Shown in pieces: positions 43,626 through 54,740 of a stretch of DNA of 64,000 nt. Under the pieces are notes generated by a model that searched no databases, was not told where the DNA came from, and saw only the letters and a list, made by a program, of their open reading frames with translations. Numbering within the stretch: position 1 is the stretch's first letter; each line of letters starts with the position of its first letter. This DNA comes from Irpex lacteus (taxonomy: Eukaryota > Basidiomycota > Agaricomycetes > Polyporales > Irpicaceae), in NCBI GenBank assembly GCA_001986395.2, contig MQVO02000009.1, positions 1,260,732 through 1,324,731 on the forward strand. The letters run 5' to 3'. A program made the translations under genes and the position numbers.

Positions 43626-45645
43626 AGAAGCGACAGCAGCACACGAGGAGGAGTTCTCCAAAGACGGGTCGCTGGATACCCTGCGTGGTCTCGGATTCGG
43701 ATGGGATTTGTTACCAGTACTATTCACCTACGTCGTTTGATTTACATCTTACATTTGTTATAGCTCTGCTTTTTGCATATCTGTCGTCCATTTTTTGGAT
43801 TATTTGTAGAGTAAAGTCGTGTGTACGATAGACGATAGATACCCCAATCCCAGTGTACGGAGCCTTCGTACATGTAATACTTATGTATGTACTTAGTTGT
43901 CCATGAAATAATGTTGTTCTGGCCCTTTGAATTCGCAAACCCTGCTGCGTTTGACAGCTCGCAGCCGCTGAGGCAAATGCACGAAGGTTTGCGAGAGGCG
44001 CCATCCCTGGCCATCGCGCGAGAAGCTCTGACAGTACAAGGCCAGAATTCGAAGGTACGATCCTCACGCACTCGCGTTACGTGCGGACTTACGTAGGTAA
44101 GAGCCTTTTCGAATTCGATGAAAGAGCAGCAGACCACATACCACGCTAAGCTTAGTGCCTGGGATTCTTACATGGCCCGGGGCATTGAGTACGAATGCTG
44201 CGCATTCATGGGCTGGATGCGTCATGACGGCGTGCAGAAGATGAACACGAAACTGCTGCGATACGAACTTGAAACGAAGAGCACTTGCGAGTTCAATGGA
44301 AGAGCCTTACCAAAAACACATACTGTACTACGTTCAGTCTAGTGCCTGTTTTAGTACATGGCCCGATGTACTATTGAGTAAGACCAAGAATACTTCACAT
44401 CCATTATGGCTGGATACGTCATGAGCGTGACGGCGTGCAGGAAAGAGATGCGTGCAGAAATACGAAAACGAAGAGTAACACATATCACATACTACGCTAA
44501 ACCTCACATGGCCATAAATGAGAACATCGCACATTCATCGGCTAGACATCATGACGTTCTGCAGAAAAGCAATGCGAGAACGAAGAACAGCAGACCATTG
44601 TCACATACTGCGTTGAGCTTAGTGCCTGGAGTTCTGGCACGGGGTAGGGATGTTGTACATTCATCGGTTACTTATGTAGATGCATATGGAATGAGCATGA
44701 CGTTCTGCATGCTGCAGAAAAGAGATGCGCAATCGCGCTAACTTACGAAAGGTAGAGCAGCAGACCACAATCACTGATCAAATACTAGTACGTTAATCAG
44801 TGTTCACATGGGCAGAAGGGAGAAATCGCTGCACACCTGTTCATCGGCTATGTAGATGTATATGGAATGGCCATGACCTATGACGTCCTACAGAACAAGA
44901 AAAGGCGACTCGGAGAAGTTACAGTATGCAGAAAGCAATGCGAGAACGAAGAGTAGCACATATCACTTACTACGCTAAGCCTCAAATGGCCCGGGGCATT
45001 ACGAATGCTGCACATTCACATATTCATCGGCTATCATGATGTAGATGCATATGGTTTGGTACCGGTCATGACGTCCTGCAGAAAAGAACCATGAAATACG
45101 ATACGAAGGGGGATTCCCCTCTGAACTCACATTACGACTGCCTGAAGAAGAAACTGTCGACTAACGATTTGCGATCTTAAATCTCAAATCCTGATCTAAA
45201 CAAACTACTTCAAGTTAGTCACTAGCGTCGCGAGACATTCACATACTAGTAGTCGGTACACACAGCGAGACCGAGACCGAACGTACTTCGTCTTAGTCCG
45301 AACCAGCTGAAAATGACGCATATTAGTAACTTACCCGGGGCAAGGCAAAGCAAGGCGATCGCGAGACGTCGAGATTTCCAGATTTCCACATCGAAAGTCG
45401 AAAATACTTGCCGCTCACTAGCACTCACATGTACCGTACGACATACGACTCGGGGCCAGCGCGCGATGCTACGGCCAATGCAACCTCTGACGTGCACAAC
45501 AACCAGGGCTGCACTGATGTGTACGTGGAAAACCGTGCAGTGGAATTGGGACGTAGAGACCCTAAAATGCTTTCAGACGGTACATGTGAATACAAAGAAA
45601 AACAGCAGAAAAGTGCAGCGTGACCCGGGGGGAGAGAAGAAGAAT
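43626..45645. other. Intergenic region dominated by a degenerate repeat array
   Basis: The array at 44110-45100 fills the middle. The rest shows no gene on either strand. The open frames inside the array follow its repeat units. Confidence 0.5.
44110..45100. repeat. Degenerate tandem array, roughly 150-200 bp unit, five to six copies
   Basis: Each unit has, in order, a GAACGAAGA..CAGCAGACCA block, ACATA(C)TACGCTAAGC, GTGCCTGG, CATGGCCCGGGGCATT or a variant, CACATTCATCGGCTA, GATGCATATGG and ATGACGTCCTGCAGAA. Units begin near 44120, 44320, 44480, 44590, 44750 and 44945. They are diverged with frequent indels, so the array is old. Confidence 0.75.
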
Positions 45646-46290
45646 CTAGTACGCCTTCTTGCCGGCAGCAAGCTGGAGGTGAGCGCTGTGCTCGTCGTAC
45701 GGGAACTTCGAGGGCGGGATCTCTCGCCAGAGATCGGGGGTGAGGAATGCGTATGTTTTGGTAATCTGTGCGAGGTATTGATTAGAATTAGGAGGAATTT
45801 AAGGAGGAGAGGAGAGTGAAGTGTACGTACGGCGACAAAGGTGGCCTTCAAGAAGTTACCCATGGTTGCCGTTGAACCCTTGGACTGGGTGTAGCAGTCC
45901 TCCACACCAGCGAGCTGCAGCAATCGTTTCGAGGCAGGAGCAGCGACGAGACCAGTACCACGGGGCGCAGGGATAAGACGACACATAACGGAGCCGACCT
46001 TTCCGCTGACCTTGGACGGGACAGTGTGCGGCTCACCAAGGTGGGCACCCCAGTAGCCTCTTCGGACGGGGATGACGGAGAGCTTAGCGAGGATGATGGC
46101 GCCGCGGATGGCGGTGGCGACTTCCTTTGCGCACTTGACTCCGAGACCGACGTGTCCGTCAAAGTCGCCGATGGCGACGAACGCCTTGAAACGCGTGCGC
46201 TGGCCGGCACGGGTTTGCTTTTGCACGGGCATGATCTTCATGACTTCGTCTTTGAGCTTGGGGAGGAAGAAGTCGACGATTTGGTACTCT

Positions 46291-46325
<35 letters not shown>

Positions 46326-46539
46326 CGACTTGATCTTGCCGTCCTTTACGAGACGACCGAGCTTGGTGACGGGAACCCTGGATAGTCGAATGTTTGGTAG
46401 ACGGAGAGGATGAGCAGGGAAGTACGCACCACTCCTTCTCCTCGTCCTTGCGACCGCCACGGCGAGGTCCCCTGCGACCACGGCCTCTGTCACCACGTCC
46501 ACGTCCGAATCCACCACGTCCGCGTCCAGCGTCAGCCAT
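45646..46539 (-). CDS. RPS2: 40S ribosomal protein uS5 (RPS2), three exons
   Basis: Minus-strand exons 46539-46430, 46377-45831 and 45765-45646 encode 258 residues, close to the usual eukaryotic length. The Arg/Gly-rich N-terminus ([17 protein letters not shown]) is typical. The S5 N-terminal RNA-binding domain is recognised by [40 protein letters not shown] and VRRGYWG, and the S5 C-terminal domain by [20 protein letters not shown]. The protein sits in the 40S subunit near the mRNA entry and decoding region. The gene is divergent from the antiporter gene (496 bp between start codons), so the two share an intergenic promoter region. Confidence 0.97.
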
Positions 46540-47035
46540 TGTATGTTTTTCTTCCGGTTACTGTCGAAGCAGGCAAAAACGAGTTAGCATACAACTTTGC
46601 TGGACGTGAGTCTGCGAGCAGTATACGCTGCCAAAGGTCATCTGGACGCTGATCATGCCATCCATCCCGTAGCTCACGCATCTGAGCCACGAAACTTTGC
46701 AGACAACGTCCATAGCCTCTGTAGAGCGTACTGTCAGTCGTCCTGGGTGGAAAGTGTACTCACGTCTTGAGGGAAGTCGGTGTCGGGCTCGTTGTCGATG
46801 TTCCCGCCTGTACCTTGACCGACGATTGTGTTGTGCAGGACCCCGGAAGCGCGCAATCATGTGATCGAATCAGGACCCCGAGGCTTCCCCGCTCATTTAT
46901 GGGCGCTTTTGAACTTATACGCGAACCGTGACGCTTCTCTGTTGCGTGCATTTCGCTGGCACACTATAGACTCTCTGTGAACAGTACATCTTGTCGCGAA
47001 AAGAGCGCACTCTCATATCACAGTCAACCTTAGCA
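46540..47035. promoter_or_regulatory. Shared intergenic region between divergent RPS2 and the antiporter gene
   Basis: This holds both promoters and leaders. No canonical TATA box stands out for RPS2. Frames inside it are short and unsupported. Confidence 0.5.
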
Positions 47036-49802
47036 ATGGCGTGGGACTTGGAACTGCTGCAAGTCCGTGGCACAATGAACTTTCTATACGGCTCACAAAC
47101 TCGCTCTGTTGGTCGCTGTTCTTCTAGGTCACTAGCCCGTCGTTGGCTTACATAGTTCTCGGTGGTTTTGTTGTAGCGGTAAGTCGCTCTTATCACACTA
47201 TTTACTTTCCTTCTGTCCACTGCAAAAGTCGCTCCCACTACACTCTTTAGCCACATCCTGATCATGCATCACAAACATTCTCATGTAAAACCGACGCTGA
47301 CCTCCACCACAGTTCAGTATGATCTCACTCCTCATCAAAGAAAAGGTGCGCATCCTCCCCTCCCTCCACAACTACACGCTTCTAACTACTATCCGCAAAC
47401 GCAAATAGCTCTACATAAGCGAAGTCGTCCTCGGAACAGCCTTCGGAGTACTCATGGGCCCACACTGCGCGAACATCTTCGACCCTCGATCCTGGGGAGA
47501 CCGCACGCAAGAAATCACCCTCGAAGTCATGCGCATCGTCCTTGCTACCGGTCTGTTTGCCATTGGCGTCGAGTTGCCTCAGTCGTATTTGGCGGACCAT
47601 GCGAAGGGGTTGCTTGTTATGGTCGTGCCTACTATGGCGTTCGGATGGGTCGTCGTAGCAGGTGAGTTCTACAATTATATGCTGTACTCGACTGTGACTC
47701 GCTCATCATCCTATCGTACCGTAGTTGTGATCTACGGCCTCTTCGAACCAATGAACTACATATCCGCCCTCGCAGTAGCAGCCTGCCTAACCCCAACCGA
47801 CCCAATTATATGCGCCGCAATAGTGGGTACGTCTCCCTCTCCCTCACCCTCCCCCACTTCCTCTTCCCCCCTCTCACTCTCCCTCTCCCACTCTCCCTTC
47901 CCACTCTCACTCTCCCACTCACACATTCATACTACTAACAGGCGGAAGATACGCAATCAAACACGTCCCCACAAACCTCCGCCGCATCCTCGCCGCAGAG
48001 TCAGCCGCCAACGACGGCATGGCGTACCCCTTCCTTAGCATATCGATATACCTCACCGTTGAGACCTCGAGGCGGGTGGCTATCGCTAAGTGGTTCCTTG
48101 TTGGTTGGTTGTGTACGTCTCTCCTCCCCCCATCTCCTATCTGCCTTTCGTAACCTCTGCTAATGGTGGATTCGACTGTCAGATGAGGTGATCCTAGGAA
48201 CGCTCATCGGGACCTTCTTAGGTGCGTACCTATCACAGACTTCACGTTCTACTTACCGTGAGCTGACACGTCTACGTTCTGAGTACAGGCATCGCCTTCT
48301 CCAAACTCATGCGAATCTCCCACCGGCGCGGATACATCGACCGCGAGTCCTACGTCGCCCAATACCTCGCCCTGGCGCTCTTCACAATCGGCGTCGCAAG
48401 TTCACTCGGCACAGACGACCTGCTCGCCGCTTTCGCAGCAGGTGCGTACCTCCTTCTCTTTCTCATCCTCCTCCCTCCACCACCTCCCACATCTTCCCGC
48501 CGTCAAACAACCCCCACTGTATCCCCTTCTCACACCGAACACCCATCTCATCTCCCATCTCCACAGGCTCCGCCCTTTCCTGGGACGGCTACTTCAACAT
48601 CCAAACCGAAAACGAAGTCTTCTCCTCCGTCATCGACCTCGTCCTCAACTGCGCCTGCTTCGTATACATCGGCGCATGGATGCCCTTCCCCTCTTTCAAC
48701 TCCCCGGAGCTCGGCATCACACCGTGGCGCCTTATCGTGCTGTTCTTTGTGATTTTGGTGGTGAGACGCATACCGGCGATGCTGGTGCTTTATCATTGGA
48801 TACCGGAGATTAGTGGGTGGAGGGAGGCGTTGTTTTCGGGGCATTTTGGTATGTGGTTGTTGGTGAGAATGGGTTGACGTTGGGATCTGAAGATGGTTCT
48901 GTAGGTCCGATGGGCGTTGGAGCTGTTTTCGTTTCTACGCTCGCGCTTAGCAGGCTCCCTGAGCCGCACTCGCCCCCAGAAAACCAGCAGGAATACCTCG
49001 CTGCGACTCTGCAAACGATCGTCGCATTCATCGTGCTCGGCTCGATCCTCATCCGTACGTCTCGTCTCATCACTCATCTATCCGTAAAGCTTATAACCTC
49101 TCCCACCGCAGACGGCCTATCCATCCCCTTCTTCTCCTTCGGTCGTCGCATCCACTCGCAAACCGTATCCCTAACACGCACCTTGACCTCCAGGAACAAC
49201 ACAATGGGCAACACGCTCCCCGAATGGCTCATGGGCACGCGTCGTATGCCACCGTTCGATGCGTCCGGAGCTGGGTCGGACGTTTACAGAGGTGTCGCTG
49301 GGCCGGAACTGGAAGCAGGACGCACTGGCGATTATAAACCTGGTGCGCCCTCACCCCATATGGCCCAGGACGCAGACGTGCTGGTCGTCTCTCAAGGTGT
49401 CGAGGAGGCCCAGGAGGGTAGAGTTCCGCATTTTGGCGAGGCTTCGTTCTTGGAAGAGCCTCCGCGTACTAGGGAGAGTTCTTTGAGACGGAGGACTACG
49501 GGTATGGAGGTCATAGGGAGCCCTAGTGCGGTGGTTACGAACGAGGTACGTCGCCTTTATCCTAACTCGAACTCGAATTATGCTGATCGAGTGGCTGAAA
49601 CGTCGCGTCACTCTAGAACGTTCACGGTGCGGCGTCTGCTAATGCTGACCATCCTCAAATCATGCCCGACACCTTCGACGGGGAAAGTCTTCCAACCACT
49701 TTCAAGGCGCAGATCGAGTCGGTTGACGTTAACGACGACGACAAGCCACCCTCTGGAGTACAAACCCCCGTCAAGGCAGTTCACTTCCCTCCCACCCAAT
49801 AA
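47036..49802 (+). CDS. Plasma-membrane Na+/H+ antiporter (CPA1 family, NHA1/SOD2-like), 12 exons
   Basis: Exons: 47036-47062, 47128-47178, 47313-47345, 47409-47661, 47725-47826, 47942-48112, 48183-48221, 48289-48441, 48567-48848, 48905-49054, 49112-49545, 49617-49802; 626 residues, all phases consistent. The first three tiny exons give MAWDLELLQVTSPSLAYIV, LGGFVVA and FSMISLLIKEK, the expected first membrane helix of this family; the first donor is GTCCGT. The trans-membrane domain carries the ion-binding signatures LTPTDPI (Asp147) and ESAANDG (Asn179-Asp180), then RESYVAQYLALALFTIG and FNSPELGITPWRL. The cytoplasmic tail is short (about 190 residues) compared with budding-yeast Nha1. Expected role: export of Na+ (and possibly K+) in exchange for protons. 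A decayed, rearranged copy lies at 30830-32480. Confidence 0.93.
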
Positions 49803-52301
49803 CGTTTATGGATGGGCCTTCGTGGCCACGCCGGTGTTGTCCTCGAGCTTGTTCATCGGCCCTTCAACGACGACGCCGGTGGATATGTCGTTCGGATGGG
49901 ATTGTCAATAGAGGACGAGGGCATACACATCGCTAAGGAGATTTGGAAAGACCGTTTAGATTTCTCTCGCCTTTTCATGTTGTTAATAGAATTAGAGTTC
50001 TTTGCAAACATTGCGCATGTCTTCAACGATTGGATTGATATTTCATCGCTTTGCAACAAGGTACAAGTCAGTCAAAGAAGGCAACAACGCAGGCAGATTT
50101 GAGTGCAAGTCATGCCAGTTCAAGCTTTCGTCGCAGTCAAACTGGTGTCAATGTCTAACGTTTGAGTCATGATATGCTACGGAGTGTTCGCGAGTCGCGA
50201 AAGAATGGCTTTGGTATCAGCGAGTGGTGCGTTCATGCGTGTTAACGTTGCAACTGAGATTCGTTTGGAGGACTGTACTGTACATCTCGGCATACGCTTG
50301 CTACGAGACATAGTGCTTTCATATCTAGTCCAGCACACAATAATGGGCATTCGGGCCGACACACTTCTATCAGCTAGCTGCTGACGTAACGCCCGAGCGA
50401 TTGCAGTTGAATGTACGTACATAGAAGGACATATGACCACACACCTCGAAGTCTGACAAATATCGGCATGCCTATTACCAGCCACAAATATCTGGACCAT
50501 GCTAGGCTCGTAAACCAGCCTCTATACTCGTACCTCGTATTAGACCTCTGTGTCCCCGGCACCAGGTAAGTAGTCGCTACAAGTCGGCACTGACAGTTGC
50601 ATGCGAAGCCTATCTCGGCGTAGATCCCTCACGGAAAAGGAGGCAGTCCCCAATGACTGCATGGTATGTCACGTTTCTAGCGGTGTCCTCCGTCAATGCA
50701 TCACGATCGGTGACCCAGATGCCTTTGTGTGCGAAAGCCCGGTCCACTGTGTCGCTCCGTCTGAAGTTCGAAATGGTAAAGAAAAGGATGAGGCTTACAG
50801 TTCGGGGGAGATTTGAGTTGGAAAACAACAAGTCGTGGGTGGGTAGGCGGGCTACGAGAGCGGCGACGGATATTGTGCAGACCTTGACCGTTTGCGTACT
50901 CGGGTAACGTTCGCACATCCGAGACCGGCAAGATGAGATAACAGAGTCCTTCCACATATCAGAGTGTTTGCGATATTTAGGACAGAGGAGCGTGTCAAAC
51001 ATCCGGAAGAGATAGATGTGTTGATGCGGGGCTAGCGGGATGGTGTTGGTGACGGTCGTGTATTAGAGCTCAGTACTCAGTTGCTAGAAACGATGTTGTA
51101 GTCGTCGGCCAGGTATTGTCTTCATGCGGCCACTAACTAGCGACTTGGGGTTCATTTGAAGGAAGAACGCCGCGGCAAAGGCGTGGGGTAATGTACGTGA
51201 AGCACAGTGGGGGTAGATAATAATTATCTTGCGATCGTATGCAGCATCTTGTTCAAGTATTTCGAGCTCGGGAATAGGAAAAGACGGAGGAGAGTTAGCC
51301 ATGGAAGAGTGCAGTGAATCAACTCTACACACCGGGTAACGCGGATTCGTGCGCAAATATCGATGGAGAGGTTGTGTACGCGAGCTAAAATTTCGAGAGG
51401 TCATGCTCGGGATCATTTAGAGAAAGACACGGTCTACTTATACTAGAGTGCTGGGCAAGCTAAGGTGACATGTTGTAAACGACGGCAGACATGACTCATG
51501 AGTGACATTGGCCTAACCACTGTCATACATGTTCGCCATCGTGTGATGTCGAAAATATGCAGAGTACTTAGAAGTCTTGAGCCTCGTTTGGCAGCAAAGA
51601 ATTAATATTGGGCTGCAGGGTATGGTGCGTCGTAGCGATTCTGCACATGTCGCCAGACGTGCGAATGTGCTGTTTGGAACTCAGGCTGTCTGCCTCGATA
51701 CAGCTCACGCAAGGAGACTATGGCACTAGAATGAGCAACTTGAAACGACCATGAGGATAGACAGAGCTACTTACTAGCCTTCAATTATATAGGAAAGAGC
51801 TGACAGGATAAGGTTACCTTGCCGGTTATGGACGGGTTACGGTCATATTCTATCGGCGAAATGCACACTTGTACCCTGGATGGGTACTATTTCGTCGCAA
51901 GTATTTAATCACATACCAATTGCTACGTCTAAACAATTCGCCGATGGCAATATGACAATGTCATCGGTGAAATTGTTGAGATTGGGTGAGTAATTACGTC
52001 GAAGGGTGGTGCACAAAAGGTACGTTGAGCCGACAGATGTTTGAATTTGCTGTCGGCAAACGATCATGAATGGCGAACGGACCGTACATCAACACGTGAC
52101 CAGTATCAAATGTCAAGAGCAGTGGGAATGTGAACAAGCAAGGTGATTCGCTGGTAATCACAAAACAACACGTTCGGAAATTCAAAAGCACATCATGTTG
52201 ACGAGACAGAGAGCAAGATTTGTCATAATTGTAAAGCATTTCGTGCAAGAGTCAAAGTCAAGGCATATGATAGAAGGCATGATGACACGTTTAGATTCAA
52301 C
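49803..52301. other. Gene-poor stretch
   Basis: No supported gene. 50503-50541 is the inverted partner of the 40 bp repeat at 1277-1316. On the minus strand GTATAAGTAGACC at 51443-51431 repeats the promoter-like 13-mer of 29634-29622 and precedes an unrecognised ORF (51416-51084, containing MANSPPSFPIPELEILEQ). At 51933-51975 lies an inverted repeat with AACAATT..CCGATG and CATCGG..AAATTGTT arms. Confidence 0.4.
51084..51416 (-). CDS. Possible ORF behind a TATA-like element, unknown
   Basis: The frame has an Arg/Ser-rich start (MTSRNFSSRTQPLHRYLR from the ATG at 51404) and ends after 106-110 residues. It has no recognised domain. The only support is the upstream GTATAAGTAGACC shared with the region at 29.6 kb. 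Confidence 0.2.
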   Translation of the reverse strand: MIPSMTSRNFSSRTQPLHRYLRTNPRYPVCRVDSLHSSMANSPPSFPIPELEILEQDAAYDRKIIIIYPHCASRTLPHAFAAAFFLQMNPKSLVSGRMKTIPGRRLQHRF

Positions 52302-52368
52302 GGGACATAGTGTAATGGTTAAGATGCCTGATCTGTCTTAGCGAGAAGGCTGTGGGTTCGTTACGGCA
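52302..52368 (+). mobile_element. tRNA-like segment (SINE head, type 1)
   Basis: ATAGTGTAATGGTTA resembles a pol III A box and GGGTTCGTTAC a B box, at tRNA-like spacing. The segment does not fold into a full tRNA, so it is read as a tRNA-derived SINE head or degenerate tRNA. It directly precedes the first 390 bp repeat unit at 52378. Confidence 0.45.
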
Positions 52369-52377
52369 AAGACGCAT

Positions 52378-52767
52378 GCTATAGAAAAGAGTACATAGGA
52401 TTCAGTTGGGCTTGGGGTTCAGGTGGCCTTGGGCTTGTAATTAGCGCCCAAACACACGTGTCGACCGAGGTTCCTATAACGTTCTACACAGTTGTTGGGA
52501 ATGTGAGTGTCAATCAACAACGCAAAATCAGACAACACCTATTGAAACCCCGATATGTGTGTAGAATGTTATCGGAATGTAGTAAGCGAGCTATCCTTAT
52601 TGTGTAGAAGCGTGGGATGTGGCAGTTTGCCATCTCAGCATGCCATCCCTTTATGCCAGAAGCAGTCATCATCTTGCATCGTTGAATTCTACCGATATCG
52701 AATGGAGTATATATTACCGAAGTACGCAGAGTCTGAATACAAAGACATTGACGAAAGGTGCTTAATG
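52378..52767 (+). repeat. 390 bp SINE-associated unit, copy 1
   Basis: Begins GCTATAGAAAAGAGTACATA and ends just before the tRNA-like head at 52768. It is nearly identical to 54741-55138 and 55139-55528 and diverged from 55995-56383. It contains one 26 bp CCGATA-N14-TATCGG dyad (52550) and the block CCGATATCGAATGGAGTATA. Its last 240 bp share a domain with the tails of the tRNA-headed units (GGCAGTTTGCCAT..CAGCATG). Confidence 0.85.
52550..52575. repeat. 26 bp dyad CCGATA-N14-TATCGG
   Basis: All 12 defined bases are present. It lies within 390 bp unit copy 1. Confidence 0.9.
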
Positions 52768-53106
52768 TCGGCCATTTGGCACAGGGGTATGATCACGACA
52801 TGAGGTCGCTGGTTCAATCCCCGATTGGGGCAACTATGAACGGTGCTGGCATCGCATGCCTTATTTGGATGGCCCGCACGCGGTGCTGCACCACATGCAC
52901 CACGTGCTTGCCATCCAAATAGGATCATGTTTCAGACCCCATTCTGTCTTTTGTTTTATGCCAACGAAAAGACAGGAGAAATTGGTAGGATGTTATCGCA
53001 ATGTAGTCCATGAGCTATCTTTGTTGCCTAGAAGGGTAAGCCATGGCAGTTTGCCATCCCAGCATGCTGTCCCTGTATGCCAGAAGCAGTCATCGTTTTG
53101 CATCGT

Positions 53107-53923
53107 TAGTGTTGGTCAGGGGTCTACCCCCCCATAAACTTCCTGTACCCCTACCCTTACCCTTGCTTTACCCCTACCCCTCCTCAAGGGTAGGGGTAGT
53201 TCAGGGGTCAGTGAGGGTACAAGGGTGTCAAAGGGTGTCAAGGGTATTGAGAAGGGTACATACTTAATAATTTAATAACAAGTTGTATAGTATTATCTTT
53301 AGTGAGACAATTCTATGTGGACATGTCAGATTTGGTTAATTTGTGCATTTTTCAACACTGCTGAGTGAAGTTGAAACCAGAGTCTACAAATGTTTGTAAG
53401 TGTATAACGTACCTATTGAGATGCTCTAATGCACTGTGTCTGAAGGAAAACACATTAGATGACCTATAGAAGAGGGTAAAATGAATATAGCTATATTTCG
53501 TGACGCATCTTGCTTGAGAGCATCCTGACAAGGTTTAAAACATGTTTTTAAAGCTCAGAGTCATTCACAATATATGTTAATAGTAAGGACTAAATTTTCC
53601 AGTTAATAAATGCTATGCAAGGGAATAAGTATAGAGTTCTATATCAGACACATTGTTTGATACTAAGAGGAGGAGGGCATGCTAAGGCTTTACATAGTAG
53701 TTTTAATTATGCAACCAAAACACCTTTTGGTATTGAGGAATGATTTAAAGGAACCCAATATCACATAAGTACACGTATGTTGTAACCGTAGATGTGCATA
53801 CATTGACTACGAACTCAAGGGTCCTCAAGGGTCCGAGGGTATAATTTCTCCTACCCCTACCCTTACCCTCCTGTACCCTTACCCCTGACCCTTGGGGGTT
53901 ACCCCTACCCTTGATCAACACTA
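53107..53923. mobile_element. Non-autonomous hAT-type DNA transposon (817 bp)
   Basis: The ends are inverted repeats: TAGTGTTGGTCAGGGGT on the left and the reverse complement of TAGTGTTGATCAAGGGT on the right. They are flanked by a perfect 8 bp duplication TGCATCGT at 53099-53106 and 53924-53931. TIRs beginning TAGTGTTG with 8 bp duplications are the hAT signature. Subterminal regions are packed with ACCCCTACCC/AAGGGTAGGG motifs in both orientations, likely transposase-binding repeats. The interior is AT-rich with no transposase gene, so it must be mobilised in trans. The uninterrupted target sequence is preserved in the sister unit at 55845-55875. Confidence 0.92.
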
Positions 53924-53940
53924 TGCATCGTTGAATTCTG

Positions 53941-53966
53941 CCGATATCGAATGGAGGATATATCGG
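53941..53966. repeat. 26 bp dyad CCGATA-N14-TATCGG
   Basis: All defined bases are present; the inner bases pair one step further (T-A). It lies in the tail of the SINE-like unit, right of the hAT insertion. Confidence 0.9.
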
Positions 53967-54004
53967 AGAGATGAGCAACTCACAGTAATGAGTGCAGGGC
54001 CACG

Positions 54005-54030
54005 CCGATAAGATGTTGAAGCATTATCGG
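54005..54030. repeat. 26 bp dyad CCGATA-N14-TATCGG
   Basis: All defined bases are present; the stem extends by one inner A-T pair and an outer G. It lies 64 bp after the previous copy. Confidence 0.9.
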
Positions 54031-54396
54031 TGCATGTCATGAAAAACATTATTTGTGCTTCAGTTCCAAGCTCGATTAACTGTTAAATTTGCGTTGGCAG
54101 TGCCCGTAATCACCGAAAAGAGTATTGCTTATTGATTAGCTGTTTGTCCTTCAACGTGCTATAAGTACAATTTGAAATTGGCACTGTTACTGTCAGATTA
54201 GTAATCCATATAAGTCGCTCTGCTTGACTTCTCTGTGCACTCGATTTGCGGTCTCGTCACCACCGAAAGAGTCTACACAGCACACAAAATGTTTGTCTCA
54301 CTAGTAGAACTTATGCACAAAATCTTCCTTCTCAATAACTACACACTGGAGTACAAAGAGTTTGAATACACAGACATTGGCGAAAGGTGCTTAATG

Positions 54397-54740
54397 TTGG
54401 GCATTTGGCACAGGGGTATGATCACGACATGAGATCGCTGGTTCAATCCCCGATTGGGGCAACTATGAACGGTGTTGGCATCGCATGCCTTATTTGGATA
54501 GCTCGTACTCGGTGCTGCGCCACATGCACCACGTACTAGCCATCCAAATAGGATCATTTTTCAGACCCCATTCTGTCTTTTGTTTTATGCCGACGAAAAG
54601 ACAGGAGAAATTGGTAGAATGTTATCACAATGTAGTCCGTGAGCTATCGTTGTTGCGTAGAAGCGGAAGTCGTGGCAGTTGGCCATTCCAGCATGTTGGC
54701 TCTTTATGCCAGAAGCAGCCATCGTTTTGCATCATTAAAT
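54397..54740 (+). mobile_element. tRNA-derived SINE-like unit, copy 2 (tail truncated)
   Basis: The head 54397-54461 differs from copy 1 in a few bases. The body hairpin reads TATTTGGATAGC/GCCATCCAAATA with one mismatch. The tail breaks off at 54740, where a 390 bp unit begins. Its 5' flank (54360-54396) already contains the ATACA.AGACATTG.CGAAAGG block seen before the other heads, so that block belongs to the unit. Confidence 0.7.

Larger units (their letters stand above)
52768..54050 (+). mobile_element. tRNA-derived SINE-like unit, copy 1 (interrupted by the hAT element)
   Basis: The head 52768-52832 has an A-box-like TTGGCACAGGGG and a B-box-like GGTTCAATCCC in tRNA-like order and ends GATTGGGGCA. 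The body starts with a perfect 12 bp stem (TATTTGGATGGC at 52862-52873 with GCCATCCAAATA at 52910-52921). A conserved tail follows. The tail is split at 53106/53932 by the 817 bp hAT insertion and resumes with GAATTCTGCCGATATCGAAT. The same unit without insertion occurs at 55529-55990. Confidence 0.75.

Noticed and set aside
51941..51967. CCGATG-N15-CATCGG inverted repeat as a further dyad
   Set aside because: The half-site differs and the spacing is 27, not 26. It has longer paired arms (AACAATT..), so it may be unrelated.
53130..53260. ACCCCTACCC-rich DNA taken as a telomere or subtelomere
   Set aside because: The motif is irregular, occurs in both orientations, and lies inside the terminal regions of a transposon with target duplications.
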